A stretch of DNA of 64,000 nucleotides, taken from contig JAJKFL010000007.1 in assembly GCA_021186555.1 (NCBI GenBank), forward strand, positions 25,363,177 through 25,427,176. The letters are read 5' to 3'. Below the pieces are notes generated by a model. The model did no database searches and was not told the origin of the DNA. It saw only the letters and a list, made by a program, of their open reading frames with translations. This document shows positions 11,666 to 23,330 of the stretch, piece by piece. This DNA is from Reticulitermes speratus. Lineage: Eukaryota; Arthropoda; Insecta; Blattodea; Rhinotermitidae. The translations under genes and the position numbers were made by a program. Each line of letters opens with the position of its first letter. The first letter of the stretch is position 1.

Positions 11666-11938
11666 ACAAAAAGGAACTCTGTATATAATGTAAACAGGAG
11701 ATCTCCCCTTTACACCGATCAATACATTATAAGTGCGTGTAAGATAATTAGGGTTTTCAATGAGATCTGTCAAGATAATTGCACGACGACTCATCCAGTA
11801 ACAACATACTGGATGATACCGGCAGCTTGTCACGCTTCATAATAGTACTGCTGCACTATACAAGTACATCCAACGCCTTTACAGTTGACTCTTTGTCTCA
11901 CATTACTTTTTAAATTATTTTTTTAAATATGATTTTCT

Positions 11939-12163
11939 ATACCGGCGGAAGCGAGATTTTCAGCACCCGTCCAGACCGACCCTGGGGTCCACCCAGCCTC
12001 CAATACAATGGGTGCCGGGTCTCTTTCCAGGGGGTAAAGCGGCCGGGGCGTGGAGTTGACCAACCACCCTCATCTAGTGTCTGGGTTAAAGAAAGAGTAG
12101 AGCTATACCTCTACTCCCCCTCTGGGCCTTCATAGCCCCTTCTAGGGAAACTTACCTTATTGT
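11939..12163 (+). repeat. SINE A, 5'-truncated, opposite orientation
   Basis: Reverse complement of the usual text: gcacccgtccagaccgaccc, gggggtaaagcggccggggc, agagctatacctctactccc. It lacks the tRNA-like head and ends with aaacttacctta. Confidence 0.85.
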
Positions 12164-12216
12164 TTCATAACTTTGGTATTTTAACATCTATTTCACGACC
12201 ACACAGTTTTAACATT

Positions 12217-12249
12217 TTCTATTCTATTCTATTCTATTCTATTCTATTT
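12217..12249. repeat. (TTCTA)n pentanucleotide repeat
   Basis: Seven tandem ttcta units. Confidence 0.9.
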
Positions 12250-13397
12250 ATTCAAGCATGATAAGGGGATGTCACCCTGTCTCTACAGAACTCTTTGTAT
12301 CTACACCCAGTAGGCACAACAAGGCAAACCTGGTTCGAACACCAAAGTTTCTGACATTTATTCGGAGGTACCTGGTTAGAATTTCGGTAGAGACACCGGG
12401 TAGCCTGTGTTATTCCTTGGTCTTCACTACAGTACTACCTCAAATTAGACCACCATCGCCTTATTCCTGACAATTTTAAATCCATTATGGATTATCAACC
12501 TATAATTGAGGCTATAGACTTTGAGATATGGACAGAGTCATAAAACAAGTCATAAATAAACGAAGTATATCGACAGGAAACTGAGTCAGCTGATTACAAA
12601 GCAAACTTTAAGTCACTTGTCCGCCATTACCTTAAGAGGATCTGTACAAACAATCTATGTTCAAATTGCCCTACATTAAAGTTCATAAAGAAAACAAAGT
12701 ATGTATACAGTCACGGAAACAATCTATCATTCAGAACACCGTTCAGCAACCTAAGGCGAGCGGGACGTATACGGCCTGCGTTATAATTTAATCCGCCCCA
12801 CCCCCAGCAAATCATGTAGCAATTTTTTCTTCGCGTAACATCGCAGAACATTCGCATCTTTCATGCTACTATCTGCATTCATTCACAATTCTCTCATCAA
12901 AGGCAAGGTCCAATGTAGTCTTTTTAATTTTTTCCAGTGCAGACCGTTTCAAGTTTTTGGACGTATAAGCTGTCGGTATTTTAGTGCTGACAAAAATTAA
13001 AGGCTAACAACTAAGCCAAATGAATTTATCGTAGACACGAAAATCCTGTATTTAAATGGCCTCACAAGCAATGCTACTAATTCAGTCTCTATTCCATTCA
13101 TATTTTAACTCTGTAGTAATTACCATTTCTTTTTTCGTTTCTTCAAAAGCTTTTGGGGGCTCCTTAAGAACGAATACATGGGACCACGATACATTTGAGT
13201 GATTTTGCAGCTTTCAGTTCACTGTAAAAACGTATATTATACTTCATTTCTTGACAGCGTGGGCTTACAATAATGTTACCCACCCCTTGTTTAGAGGATC
13301 ACAAGCCTCTAATTAACGTAATGTCCCTGTTTCAAAACTTGTGACTGATATTAAAATTACAGCTCCAGGCTCGTAAAATTTCTCTTTCCGATCAATG
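12250..13397. other. No recognisable gene
   Basis: AT-rich mixed sequence, no tandem structure and no long frame. Confidence 0.45.
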
Positions 13398-13570
13398 TAA
13401 CCCAGTCCACTGTGATGTTTCCTATTATTTAGCAACTTAAGTTCCTTCGATCCGGTATATCCTCCTCGTCTAGGGAATATGGACGCCTGCAACTGACACG
13501 CAACATGTTACGTGAACGTTAATCTTCTATGAAATGCCTCATACACAGTGCGTGATGCATCGATTTCATT
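13398..13570. repeat. Dispersed repeat K, copy 2
   Basis: Aligns with 8078-8250; both contain a gtgatgtt..attattta block and ctagggaa/ctagggac about 60 bases later. Confidence 0.5.
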
Positions 13571-13737
13571 ATGGTTCAATTCAATACGCTCAGTGTCGGT
13601 ACAGCAGCACTGGCAAGACGTAACGTTCTGTGGTTACATAACTGATCACAAAGTAGCAACCGGTTCAATATCCTCCTGTTAATATAGTATTTATGGTAAA
13701 CGACGACAGACAATCGCACTCTATCAAACGTCTATTA

Positions 13738-14526
13738 CAGGGGTGGCCAGCTGGACGAGATTCGGGAGCCGCAATTCAGGAGGCAAATCAGACAGGAGCC
13801 ATGCATCAATAAACTAAAATATTTGTCCAACTACGATACGTTACTTCCGCTACTCATGAGTCTATTTGTCCAACTACGATACGTTACTTCCGTTACTCAT
13901 GAGTCTATTTGTCCAACTACGATACGTTACTTCCGTTACTCATGAGTCTATTTGTCCAACTACGATACGTTACTTCCGTTACTCATGAGTCTATTTGTCA
14001 AACTACGATACGTTACTTCCGTTACTCATGAGTCTATTTGTCCAACTACGATACGTTACTTCGTTACTCATGATCTAATTGTCCAACTACGATACGTTAC
14101 TTCCGTTACTATGAGTTATTTGTCCAACTACGATACGTTACTTCGTTTTCATGAGTCTATTTGTCCAACTACGATACGTTACTTCCGTTACTCATGAGTC
14201 TATTGTCCAACTACGAACGTTACTTCCGTTGCTCATGAGTCAATTTGTCCAACTACGATACGTTACTTCCGTTGCTCATGAGTCTATTTGTCCAACTACG
14301 ATACGTTACTTCCGTTACTCATGAGTCTATTTGTCCAACTACGATACGTTACTTCCGTTACCCATGAGTCTATTTTCTGTCGAAAATCTTTTAAAACGCA
14401 GTTCACAGTCAGCCTCATGTATATTTAAACTGCCTGAATATTATTTCTACAGGCAATTTGCGCGAGTCAGAACAGCGACGTGTGCCAGCCGCATTAGACT
14501 CACGAGCCACGTTGTGTTCACCCCTG
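13738..14526. mobile_element. Non-autonomous hAT-like element carrying a satellite
   Basis: Begins caggggtggccag and ends gtgttcacccctg. The 8-mer gtctatta occurs exactly on both sides (13730-13737 and 14527-14534), the diagnostic hAT duplication. Terminal parts contain gggagccgcaattc and ccgcattagactcacgagcc, typical of such MITEs. The interior is a 43-bp tandem array. No transposase. Confidence 0.9.
13821..14374. repeat. 43-bp tandem array inside the hAT-like element
   Basis: About 13 copies of a 43-base unit containing tttgtccaactacgatacgt and tacttccgttactcatgag. Several middle copies have one- or two-base deletions. Frames over the array are artefacts. Confidence 0.95.
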
Positions 14527-14534
14527 GTCTATTA

Positions 14535-15227
14535 CATTATCATATTCGAATAACATACTAAAAGAATATCAGTGTTCTGAAAAGTGAAGGACATGACTAC
14601 GTGTCGTTTACCTGTAGTTTATTTAACGACGCTGGAAGTATAGGCCTATATAGTGTGACCGAATGACGGTGAAAAATGGGTTGCAACGTTGATGGAAGGG
14701 TTCGTGGCCCGATTCTATGGTACTATCAGGCACTTGCATGGAGTAAATAAGAAAACCTACCAAGAAACGCAGACAGGACTTCTCATAATCACGCATTCCG
14801 TGCACCTGCAGGACGGTAATTCACAATGTCGCCTACTGCAGCCTTTTATTGCTCCCCTTCATACAGGACAGACAAATATTTCCTACCTACAAAGAGTCTA
14901 AGCCGATTCGAATTGCAATAATTTGTAGCGAATAGCAGGCAGATTATAAAGTAATTATAATTTCAGTTTTAAATATAACAATTATACTGTATACAATCGA
15001 ACCAATCGAGACAAATAGGGATAAATTAAGGAAGCCAAAGCCCACTAAGGGCTGTAGAGTTGATGATAGATGATGAAATGTGGGATAAATTAATGTACCA
15101 AGTGGTTTCGAAAACCTTACATCCTCATCATTCGATTAGATCTTCCAATTTCATTCAACACTATGCCGCCTACAGTAGAAACAGCATCGTTATTTAATCA
15201 ACTGATCAATCACTAAACCAAATCAAA
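14535..15227. other. Intergenic-type DNA with possible SINE debris
   Basis: ctgtagtttatttaacgacg at 14611-14630 looks like the start of an insect SINE family, and a related gttgtttatttaacggtac is at 17305. Otherwise nothing recognised. Confidence 0.4.
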
Positions 15228-15229
15228 TA

Positions 15230-15413
15230 CAGTCGAACCCGGTTATAACGACATCGGTTTATACGACACCTCGTCTATAGCGTCACATATTCTGTAGTAC
15301 CAATTAATTCCTCACTGTTAACCATAACATTACACTACTCGGTTATAACAACACTCGTTTATATGAACACAAAATATTCAGTCCCTTTCGTGACTTATAA
15401 CCGAGTTCGACTG
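15230..15413. mobile_element. TA-flanked MITE C, copy 2
   Basis: 184 bp from cagtcgaacccggttataac to ccgagttcgactg, with TA at both edges. Best-preserved copy along with that at 60212. Confidence 0.92.
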
Positions 15414-15536
15414 TATTATACATTATATTCAGGCCTATATGCAATATATGATATACAATTATACTATATATATTACAAAATATAACTTTAAGTAATTAAA
15501 TTCCAATTCTATATCAAGAATATAAACAGAGTTTTC

Positions 15537-16103
15537 CCTGTGAACGCCATAAAGGCATGTAGGGTAGTAGAGGCATATATACGAGTAGATGGAGGCGAGT
15601 GGTTACCTTCACGCCCCGGCCGCTTTACCTCACGGAAAACACCCCGGTACCCATTGAATAGGGGGTTGCGTGGGCTCCAGAGCCGGTCTGGATGTTTCGT
15701 AAAAGCTATCCCATTACAGGACCTGGACAGGCCATTAGGGTTCCAGGAGGTTCAGGCTTCCAGATTTCTAGACAATCGGCACATGAAGGTGGTAAGGTTG
15801 TCGCCCTACGCACCGGCCGCCTTTACCTCCCCAGGAAATACTTCTGGTACTCATTTCTGTTAGAGGCTGAGTCGATCCCAGGGCCATAGTGCGACCGAAA
15901 GGATTATGTCAATGAAAAATTCCAATGACGCCATCGGGAATCGAACCCGCGACCTTCTGGCTTGTAGAGCAGTCCCTCAACCAACTGCGCCACCGCGTGG
16001 ATGTTTTGTACAAGAAAAAATCTCTTACCCGTGCCGGGATTCGAACCCCGGATCGTCCAGCCCGAAGCCTAGTCGCTATAGAGACTACACTATCACGGCT
16101 CCT
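15537..16103 (-). repeat. SINE A interrupted by SINE B
   Basis: Left part 15537-15701 holds the body (ccggccgctttacctcacgg); right part 15998-16103 holds the inverted tRNA-like head (gggattcgaaccccggatcg). SINE B lies between them. Confidence 0.9.
15702..15997 (-). repeat. SINE B, full length, nested in SINE A
   Basis: Minus-strand tRNA-like head with A box tggcgcagttgg and B box ggttcgattcc, body with ctaacagaaatgagtacc, and 3' end ggtcctgtaatgggatagc. Flanked by tggatgtttcgta (15689-15701) and tggatgttttgta (15998-16010), a 13-bp duplication with one mismatch. Confidence 0.93.
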
Positions 16104-16479
16104 CTCAACTGTGAGAGTAGGAGAAAGCAACAAGAACAAAAATCTCAAGTTTAAATAAATATATAAATATATATACACGATTTTTAACAATAATAAAGTT
16201 CCCGAATTACTGTATATTCAGTGAGGATAACTGCAGTTCGCCTATATTTAATAAATAAAATTCTCAGCTAATTACGTTGTACAGCGATGTTGCCATCAAT
16301 ATGTAATGAACGGTTTGCTGCCGGTGTTTTGAGTTCCATCTGCCCAGGCTCTAAATGAGCAGGCGCTCTAGAAATCTCAACAAACGGCTTGGAAATGATA
16401 AGGAGTCGATAATGCAGAGATCTGAGAAACCGACTGAGTAAAGAAGCCGCTATAAAGATATGCAAACAGGCACATTGCA

Positions 16480-16565
16480 TCAGCAGCAAATTTCCCGATT
16501 CTCTTCACGTTTCATTACACGGGGCGACAGAAAGAAAAAAAAAGGAGGATAAAAAAAGTAAAATG
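16480..16565. repeat. Purine-rich low-complexity tract
   Basis: gaaagaaaaaaaaaggagg-type sequence. Opposite-strand F/L-rich frames are compositional. Confidence 0.6.
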
Positions 16566-16932
16566 AATAAAGAAGACACGGATATAGAGTAGACAGAGAT
16601 TTGGGTTGAGGTGGCAGCGACTGAAAAATTTGCATGAATTGACAAAAAAAAATGGTTGACAAAGTACAGGCTTGTTCAGAACAGAAGACAGTTTATACAT
16701 TTCTGAACGCGACACGGTGCATGTGCCTCTTGGTCTCACTCAGTGGCACACAGATCGCTCTGCACTGCGCCAATCGTGAGTTCAATGCTCGACAGTTTCA
16801 TTCAAACGGAAGTCAAATGACGTTAAGTTTAACACTGAAAGTATCGGAGAACAAGATAACAGCACCAAATTATAAGTTTGTAAGTTACATTATGGGTCTG
16901 TTGATGTGGGTTTGTTACGTAAAACAGCGGAT

Positions 16933-17196
16933 TTTTTATTTTCTATGGCTCGACAGCCCCTAGGGGACCTATGCCTCCTCGTTTTTCGAGGTTTCGCGAT
17001 CACACACTTCAGACACACCACACTCGGTAGGACTCCTCTGGACGAGTGACCAGCCCGACGCAGAGACCTCTACCTGACAACACACAACACTCACGAGAGA
17101 CAGACATCTATGCCCCTGGCAGGATTCGAACCCACAATCCAAGCAGGCGAGCGGCCGCAGACCCACGCCTTAGACCGCACGGCCACTGGGATCGGC
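16933..17196 (-). repeat. SINE D, full length
   Basis: Minus strand: head gtggccgtgcggtctaaggc, B box gggttcgaatcc, body gaggagtcctaccgagtgtg, end ggctgtcgagcc plus an A-rich tail. Flanks aaaacagcggat (16921-16932) and aaaagagcggat (17197-17208) are a 12-bp duplication with one mismatch. Confidence 0.92.
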
Positions 17197-17954
17197 AAAA
17201 GAGCGGATACAGTAACATAACAAGTGGGAGGGTCGAATACAGGGTGTGTCGGTAAGTGGACCAGTTACTGAAATGGTGACAAAATGTGGCTTCGTGACTG
17301 TACGTGTTGTTTATTTAACGGTACTCTCAGCAGTTCAGATTATGTAACACTCATTTGCGAAACCTAACTAACCGTCTCCAATATACAGACCTTTAAAAAT
17401 TGATACTGATTTGGTTTGTCAAAGAACTCCGCGATTTTTATGAAACTCAAAAGGCTCATAATCATGTTCAAAAGAGACTTTCTCAGGAAGCTAAATCAAT
17501 TTTTTACCTTTATCATCCCGTTGTGTTAAATTTATAATAAAAGATAAACTGTCATCTGTAATATTCATTTTCATATTATCCTCTCATTTAAGACTTGGTC
17601 TTCCACGTGGTGATTTCGCCTCAAGTTCAATGCGCAGAATTTTGCGTTATTTCTCTTTTTCACCACCCGTGCTGCACGTCGCTCCCAACTCGTCTCTTTT
17701 TTTTTGTGACTTAACCACCGTAAGCACATAGGCGAAGAGCACAATTTTTAGAGCTTCTTAAGTAATCGTCATTTCCTTCCTACTTCATTCATGTGTTAAA
17801 AAAGGACGGACATTTAGCATACGCAGGGTCAAGATTCATACATCTTGGGCGTAAAACCTCATGCGGGCCCAACACAACGCCGAGGAAGAGATGCAAGATT
17901 TTCAAATGGATCGTAATTGTACAGGTTGTCACGTGGCTCAGAACAAGGCCCACA

Positions 17955-18180
17955 ACTGACTGTCGTGGTCGAGTTGGTAGTCTCCTACTTGGTACTCGGG
18001 ACGTCCCTTGTTCAAATCTCGGTACCATAAAACTGCTAAACTGGCAAAATTTTAATGGTATAGCTCGGTCCCTCCGAGGAGACGGAATAGTGTACACTAC
18101 AGGCAGCCACTGCGGAGGTAACAATTTCCTCTTATTCAAAACGTCCAGACCGCCTCCGGATCCTCCTACTCATTTCGAAC
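17955..18180 (+). repeat. tRNA-derived SINE of another type
   Basis: cgtggtcgagttggtagtct resembles an A box and cttgttcaaatctcggtacc a degenerate B box at tRNA spacing. The rest is a body of unknown family; no second copy here. Confidence 0.5.
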
Positions 18181-18213
18181 CTCAAACTCTAACCCCGGGG
18201 TAAAAGGACGGAG

Positions 18214-18722
18214 GCGTGAAACAATACAGAATATGAGTAAGTGGGCGTATACCTCCACGCATTTCAAACCTCGATACTAGATGAAATCGAGTGGTAAGCT
18301 TCATGCCCCAACTGGAAGGAGCCCCCAGTATTTGAAGATCCAATCCTAGGATGTTTATGCGTCGTAGACTGGTAAATAGTTAAAGAGGTTCCGAAGGATC
18401 GTAATCATCTTCAGGGTCAAACAATCCTAGGATTTGCAGTCCTATACGTCCTAGGACTGTTGATCTCAAAAGACGAAGGCACTACTATGCTCCGAAACGT
18501 CGGTAACTGTCTACCAGTCGATGCGACGCGATGTAACATCCCAGAAGACGAGAATATTTGGCAGCGGCGTTGTGAGAATGTCAGATCCCGCAGCCTCCAG
18601 TATTAAGAGTGAGCCCCAAAGCCGATCTATACGCTTTGTTAGAACATAAATATCTATTTTCCCTGCAGGAAATCGAACCCCGGTTCCTTGGTCGTCCAGC
18701 CAGTAGTCTAGTTACTGAAATA
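18214..18722 (-). repeat. SINE A interrupted by a hammerhead-like repeat
   Basis: Left part to 18332 has gtatacctccacgcatttca and the family body; right part from 18597 resumes at gagccccaaagccgat and ends in the inverted head (ggaaatcgaaccccggttcc). ccagtatt is present at both junctions (18325-18332, 18597-18604). Confidence 0.85.
18333..18596. mobile_element. Family-2 hammerhead-like repeat inserted in SINE A
   Basis: 264 bp flanked by ccagtatt. The minus arm contains GACCCTGAAGATGATTACG; the plus arm contains ctccgaaacgtcggtaactg and the family tail gatgtaacatcccagaagac. A cctagga palindrome occurs three times in the left half. Confidence 0.75.
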
Positions 18723-19520
18723 AGAGTACAGTCAAGTGAAGTAACCACTACAAATAGCAGTCACTGTATCGACAAATTTCCCTCGACCTCGGACGTCTGC
18801 GGAAATGTTTCCCGCCATCTTCTACTGCAGCGCTGACATCAGTAACAGGAGCAGAAGACGCGACCCACGAAGAATATAAGAACTAGTTCCTTATCCCCCC
18901 CAAAATAATGCCCATTCACCAGCCTTCATGTTAAAAAATAAAAATCCCTTCTCTTGAAAACTTCCCCTATATTCCCACCCTCTTAAACTAAACGCTTACC
19001 CTTTCCCTCCCTCGTTGAAATGCTGACGGTGGTTTTTCATATTTTTCATTTTATTTTATTTCCTCCATTTTTCTGTCTCTCTCTTCCTGCCGTCCTCTCT
19101 TCTAGTTTCTCGTTTTTCCTCTTGCTCTCACGTTTCGCCGCAACAAAGCAGGCTCGCGCAGAATGTTGATTCGAGCTGTGGCCGCAGGATGGCAGCAGCG
19201 TACGGTCATGAATATTCAACTCGAAAAGGCTTTTAATGAAATAAAAAAAGTAAAACAGAAACAGGGGGTAAAAAGGTTGGAAGTGGGGAAGGGAGGGGTT
19301 TTGCACACCGCTAACCGTGGAATATACCGGGAACAGTCCGGTTCGACAAAAAGAAATGAGTTCTAACTTTGTTACCTATGTGAACTGAAAATGCCGGCAT
19401 CAAGTTGCCGTGAAAAGATTGTGAGGAATCGTATGCGTATAAAACAAAGTTACTGTCCAGAGATGCAGGCTAGCTCTTTCTAATGGCCCCAGCAGAGCAG
19501 GTTCTATCCGTTCCCATTTC

Positions 19521-19566
19521 CACCTGAAGAAGGAGGCAGAACCCGCCTCCGAAACGTTGCGGTATT
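19521..19566 (+). ncRNA. Hammerhead-like core, solo
   Basis: CCAC, CTGAAGA (19524-19530), A, stem II ggaggc/gcctcc (six pairs, 7-nt loop), GAAAC, minimal stem III acgt, T at 19558, then GCGG. Stem I pairs CCAC with GCGG at three of four positions. Confidence 0.55.
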
Positions 19567-19771
19567 TTTTAAACGAGAGATTATAAACGATATCCGAAGA
19601 TTTCGGTCACGCCTATGACCATATACCATTTTCAGAATTGTTTAAAGCTGAAGGAAGCTAGTTCTTCACCTGCTTAAAGAAATCTTAAAGTCAGCGCGCC
19701 ACAATTTACGGACGGTGGCGTTACAGCTAACTCCTTGGGACAGGAATTCAACAGTCCCTCCGGTGGTCAAG

Positions 19772-19985
19772 TAATTCCCCGCCTTATGGAACCCAAAGTT
19801 TCATGACCGTGTTCACAACAGCCCGTAACCGGATGAATCCAGCCCACTACATCACACCAAGCCTTCTTAACTACACGTTCTAACAGTATCCGCCCATCTA
19901 AGTCGAGGTCTATCAAGTGGGTTTCCTTTACGTTTCCAGACTAAAATCTTGTATGAGTTCCTCAACCCCGTCACGAATTATAAAT
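19772..19985 (-). pseudogene. LINE 3' tail relic (minus)
   Basis: ttatggaacccaaagtttca, gttcacaacagcccgtaacc and gatgaatccagcccactaca match, in reverse complement, the 3' tail of the LINE seen at 56875-57197. Confidence 0.65.
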
Positions 19986-20124
19986 GCCCCGCCCATCCCA
20001 TCCACCTTCATCTGACCAAAATAATGTTATTAAATTAAGTGTACAGATTAAAAGCTCTTTAATATGTTATTTCATTCAATTTCCGGTTCGAACAGTCTCT
20101 AAATTTAAATATTATAAATAATAT

Positions 20125-20215
20125 ATAATAACCATGGCTCAACAGCCCTATATGGGCCCGGGCCTCCTCTTGCCTCCTCTTTTCGAGGTTACTAAGTCAT
20201 GCGCATTCGTGGCAG
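20125..20215 (-). repeat. SINE D 3' fragment
   Basis: accatggctcaacagcccta and ttttcgaggtt correspond to the reversed 3' end of SINE D. Confidence 0.6.
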
Positions 20216-20447
20216 TTGGTGACTGGTCAACTGGCCGCGCTACTGTTTCTATCGATCCTGATGTGCCCGCCAGAGCCATCTGGCAGGCAGTCTGGAGACT
20301 TGGGCGAGAAATGGAGGCAATTTGGCTTCCGCAACATTTTTAAATATTATAAATATAATACTTTAAAATACTGCTCAACAACGTGTCACTGAATAAAACA
20401 CAGTTGTCAAAAGACGTTTGTAACACTCCATGTCATCTTCCACCCTT

Positions 20448-20802
20448 AACCCATTACAGACAAAAATATATAGTGAAAGTACTTCTCTATCCAAAGCTTC
20501 CCGATTTCAGAGACAGCATTGCTTTCTGGTGGTTCCCAGGTTTCGCCCATTTGCCTTTCTAGTAAAAGCAACATGCGAATGAAGATACGAATGCAGCATT
20601 GGTGGAATGATACGGACAGACGCACTGGGAGAAGAACGCGTCTGTGTGCCAGTTTGTCCACCACAAACCTCGCATGGAATGACATGGGCTCGAAACCCGT
20701 AACCAAATGAATCTGATTTGTACTTATATTCAGTTCGTCCCAAGTAGTAAACACATTCCGTCTCGATTATAAGAAAACCGATCAGTTAATGGCGTATTGT
20801 AA
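20448..20802. mobile_element. piggyBac-like MITE F with embedded SINE E2, truncated
   Basis: Starts after TTAA with cccattacagac, continues through the E2 SINE (about 20487-20710, minus), then resumes with ttcagttcgtcccaagtagt of MITE F. The same order and nearly the same left junction (tctatccaa) occurs at 51853-52296 and, with a further insertion, at 32979-34140. Confidence 0.65.
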
Positions 20803-20901
20803 TTAGTGTTATGTATATTTAATATTTAATTTAAGGAGATAATACCAAAAATACCGCAAATAAAAGTTGCGCAACCTAGTGTTATGTTATATATGTACAA
20901 G

Positions 20902-21180
20902 TTTTTTTTATTGAAGGGCCCCGCAGCAGATTCTACGGACGCACTTCAGCCTTGAGGCTTATTGTGCAACCCTGTGATAAAGATGATCAGTTTTTTTTTT
21001 TTTTTTTTTTCCGTGTAATGGAGCACCGGTGGAATGAAATTGACAGGGGAAAAACCGAAGTACTCGGGGACAAGCCTGTCCCAGTGCCACTTTGTCCACC
21101 ACAAATCCCACATGGACTGACCCGGGATCGAACCCGGGCCTCCGCGGTGGCGATAAACGGCCTGAGCCATGGTACGGTCA
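20902..21180 (-). repeat. SINE E, full length
   Basis: Minus-strand head gtaccatggctcaggccg, B box gggttcgatcccgg, body ggacaaagtggcactggga, a long internal T run on the plus strand, and 3' end ctgcggggcccttcaat plus A run. atgtaca at 20893-20899 and 21182-21188 may be a short duplication. Confidence 0.88.
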
Positions 21181-21189
21181 CATGTACAC

Positions 21190-22792
21190 CTTGTTTGTTA
21201 CGATGAGGCAGTATCGAGAAGAAATGTGAAAGTCGTGTGTGCACTGACTGTACACTAAGGGCTGAGAGATGCCAAAACTGAATTCACACGGGACAGTCTT
21301 ATTGTTTGCCTACGATATAAAATTTAATCAAAATTAATTTAGTACTTAAACAATCAATTATTACTTACACAGAGATTACACATGCGAAATTTACCGAGAC
21401 ATTTACAGCATGACTTTATACTCTCTTCGAATATCCCTCATTCAAATACTATTCTGAAATCTGGGCCTTACCGACAATAAATCTATAAAATCCATTGTTG
21501 GCAGGTATGTCCCGTTACTAGCATACAGTGGTCCAATGAATTACATGAAGTAGTGAGTACCACACCGCAACAACAATACAAAATAAAAGCAAACTGCTTA
21601 GACATAAATTTCAAGTGCTCGTATTATATGTCCTTATTTTCAAAAAATTACTGTATTCACATAACATTCTGACTTTAAACAATTACAGTTATTAGCGGCA
21701 ACAGAAGTAACATGGCAGCAAATGATGCACTCCGTGATCTATTGCACAAACTTTATCAAAGCCTTCTTTACACACATTACTGCAATTTCATTCACGACCG
21801 CAAGAAAAGTATGGGCTTGCTGCATCGATTTTCACAAAACTCATAAATGCTGAAGAACGTTTTGTGCACATCTCTCACATGAAGCTTCATTCAAATCGGG
21901 GGAGCGGGCGAAATGTGGAAAGGAGGTCAGAAATTCAATAACGACCCTAATTGAATTATGGCTTTCACGGAACCTACTTTCACGAAACTCTATAAATTTT
22001 ACCCAAATCGGACGAAAAATGCAGAACATAAAGGCCAAAATTCCAGTTACGCCTTCAAGTAAAATATGGCTTCCACTGTACCGATTTTCACAAAACTTAT
22101 AAATGTGCAAGGGAAGTGCCTGAGTATCTCCTATACCGAATTTCACCAACAGCGGTAAAGAAATATAGAAAGTACGGGTACGCATTTATTTACGCCCTTA
22201 TGTACAGTACGACCGTCACAAACTATTTTCGTGAAACTCGCGCTTGATCTGCAACTTCTGTAAAAAAAATCCTATACCGAATTTCATGAAAATTCGATAA
22301 ACGGTTTAGTCGCTGATACTGGGTCACAGACAGACGGACAAAAGGACAGAAGTGGTCTCCACATAACGCGTTCATTTGTCACTTCGTAAAGAATGCCTAA
22401 TAACCCAAACTGAGTACAGGTCCTTGAAGGACGAGGCCTCTGCTCAAATCGCGAAGGTAATGACATGACACAGAAGTTCGACAGAAGGCAGGCAAGGTGG
22501 AGGAGATGCAAACGGGGAGGAACACACAAGACACTTAAAATGGAGATCGAGTAACGAGATCACTGTCAGCGTCTAGCGGTGTTCCAGAAACAACACAGTG
22601 CAAATAACACACAATGTGCGGGCACAGATCCAGGTAACTCAGCAAGCAACAATGACCGTAACCTGAACCGCTTCTTGACCGACCGATCGACCTTGCATAA
22701 AAAAAATGCACCGTGACCTGGAAAAAGGGACGTGATTGGACAGGGTCATTAATATTCGAACTGCTTCCCATTAGCAGCTCTTTTCCGTCGGT
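21190..22792. other. Diffuse repeat-like DNA without genes
   Basis: 21840-22345 has recurrent phrases (ccgaatttca, tttcacgaaact, tcacaaaacttataaatg, cagacagacggac) like decayed copies of an insect repeat with a polar gacagacgg end. No protein recognised. Confidence 0.45.
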
Positions 22793-22805
22793 AAGCATTT
22801 TATCC

Positions 22806-23057
22806 GTCGATCCCAGTGGCAGCGCGGTCTAAGGCGTGGGTCTACGGCCGCTCGCTTACTGGGATTGTGGGTTCGAATCCCACCGGGGGCACGGATGTCT
22901 GTCTCTTGTGAGTGTCAGGTAGAGGTCTCTGCGACGGGCTGGTCCCTCGTCCAGAGGAGTCCTACCGAGTGTGGTGTGTCTAATGTGTGTGATCGTGAAG
23001 CCTCGAAAAATGAGGCGGCCTAGGCCCCCAAGGGGCTGTCGAGCCATTGAAAAAAAA
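22806..23057 (+). repeat. SINE D, full length with poly(A)
   Basis: Head cagtggcagcgcggtctaag, B box gggttcgaatccc, body through ggctgtcgagccattg and an A tail. Exact 13-bp duplication aagcattttatcc at 22793-22805 and 23058-23070. Confidence 0.95.
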
Positions 23058-23126
23058 AAGCATTTTATCCTGTATCTGCCACGCATCTGTGTCTGATTAA
23101 ACAACGCCACTACAGCCATCACCACC

Positions 23127-23330
23127 ACAATACGTGGTGGTAGTTGTGGCGGCGGCGACGGTGGTTCTGGCGGCGGCGGTGGGGGTGGTACTGGTAGTGG
23201 TGGCAGCGGTGAGATGGCTGTGTACGTGGTGATGGTGGCGGCGGCGGTGGGGGTGGTAGTGGTGATGGTGGTGGTGCAGGTGGGGGCGGGAGTGCTGGTG
23301 ATGACAGTGACAGCAACAGTGGTAACGAGG
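23127..23330. repeat. GGT/GGC/GGA trinucleotide-rich array
   Basis: Imperfect ggn repeats. All frames of the opposite strand give P/T/H-rich polypeptides from composition; no gene is inferred. Confidence 0.9.
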
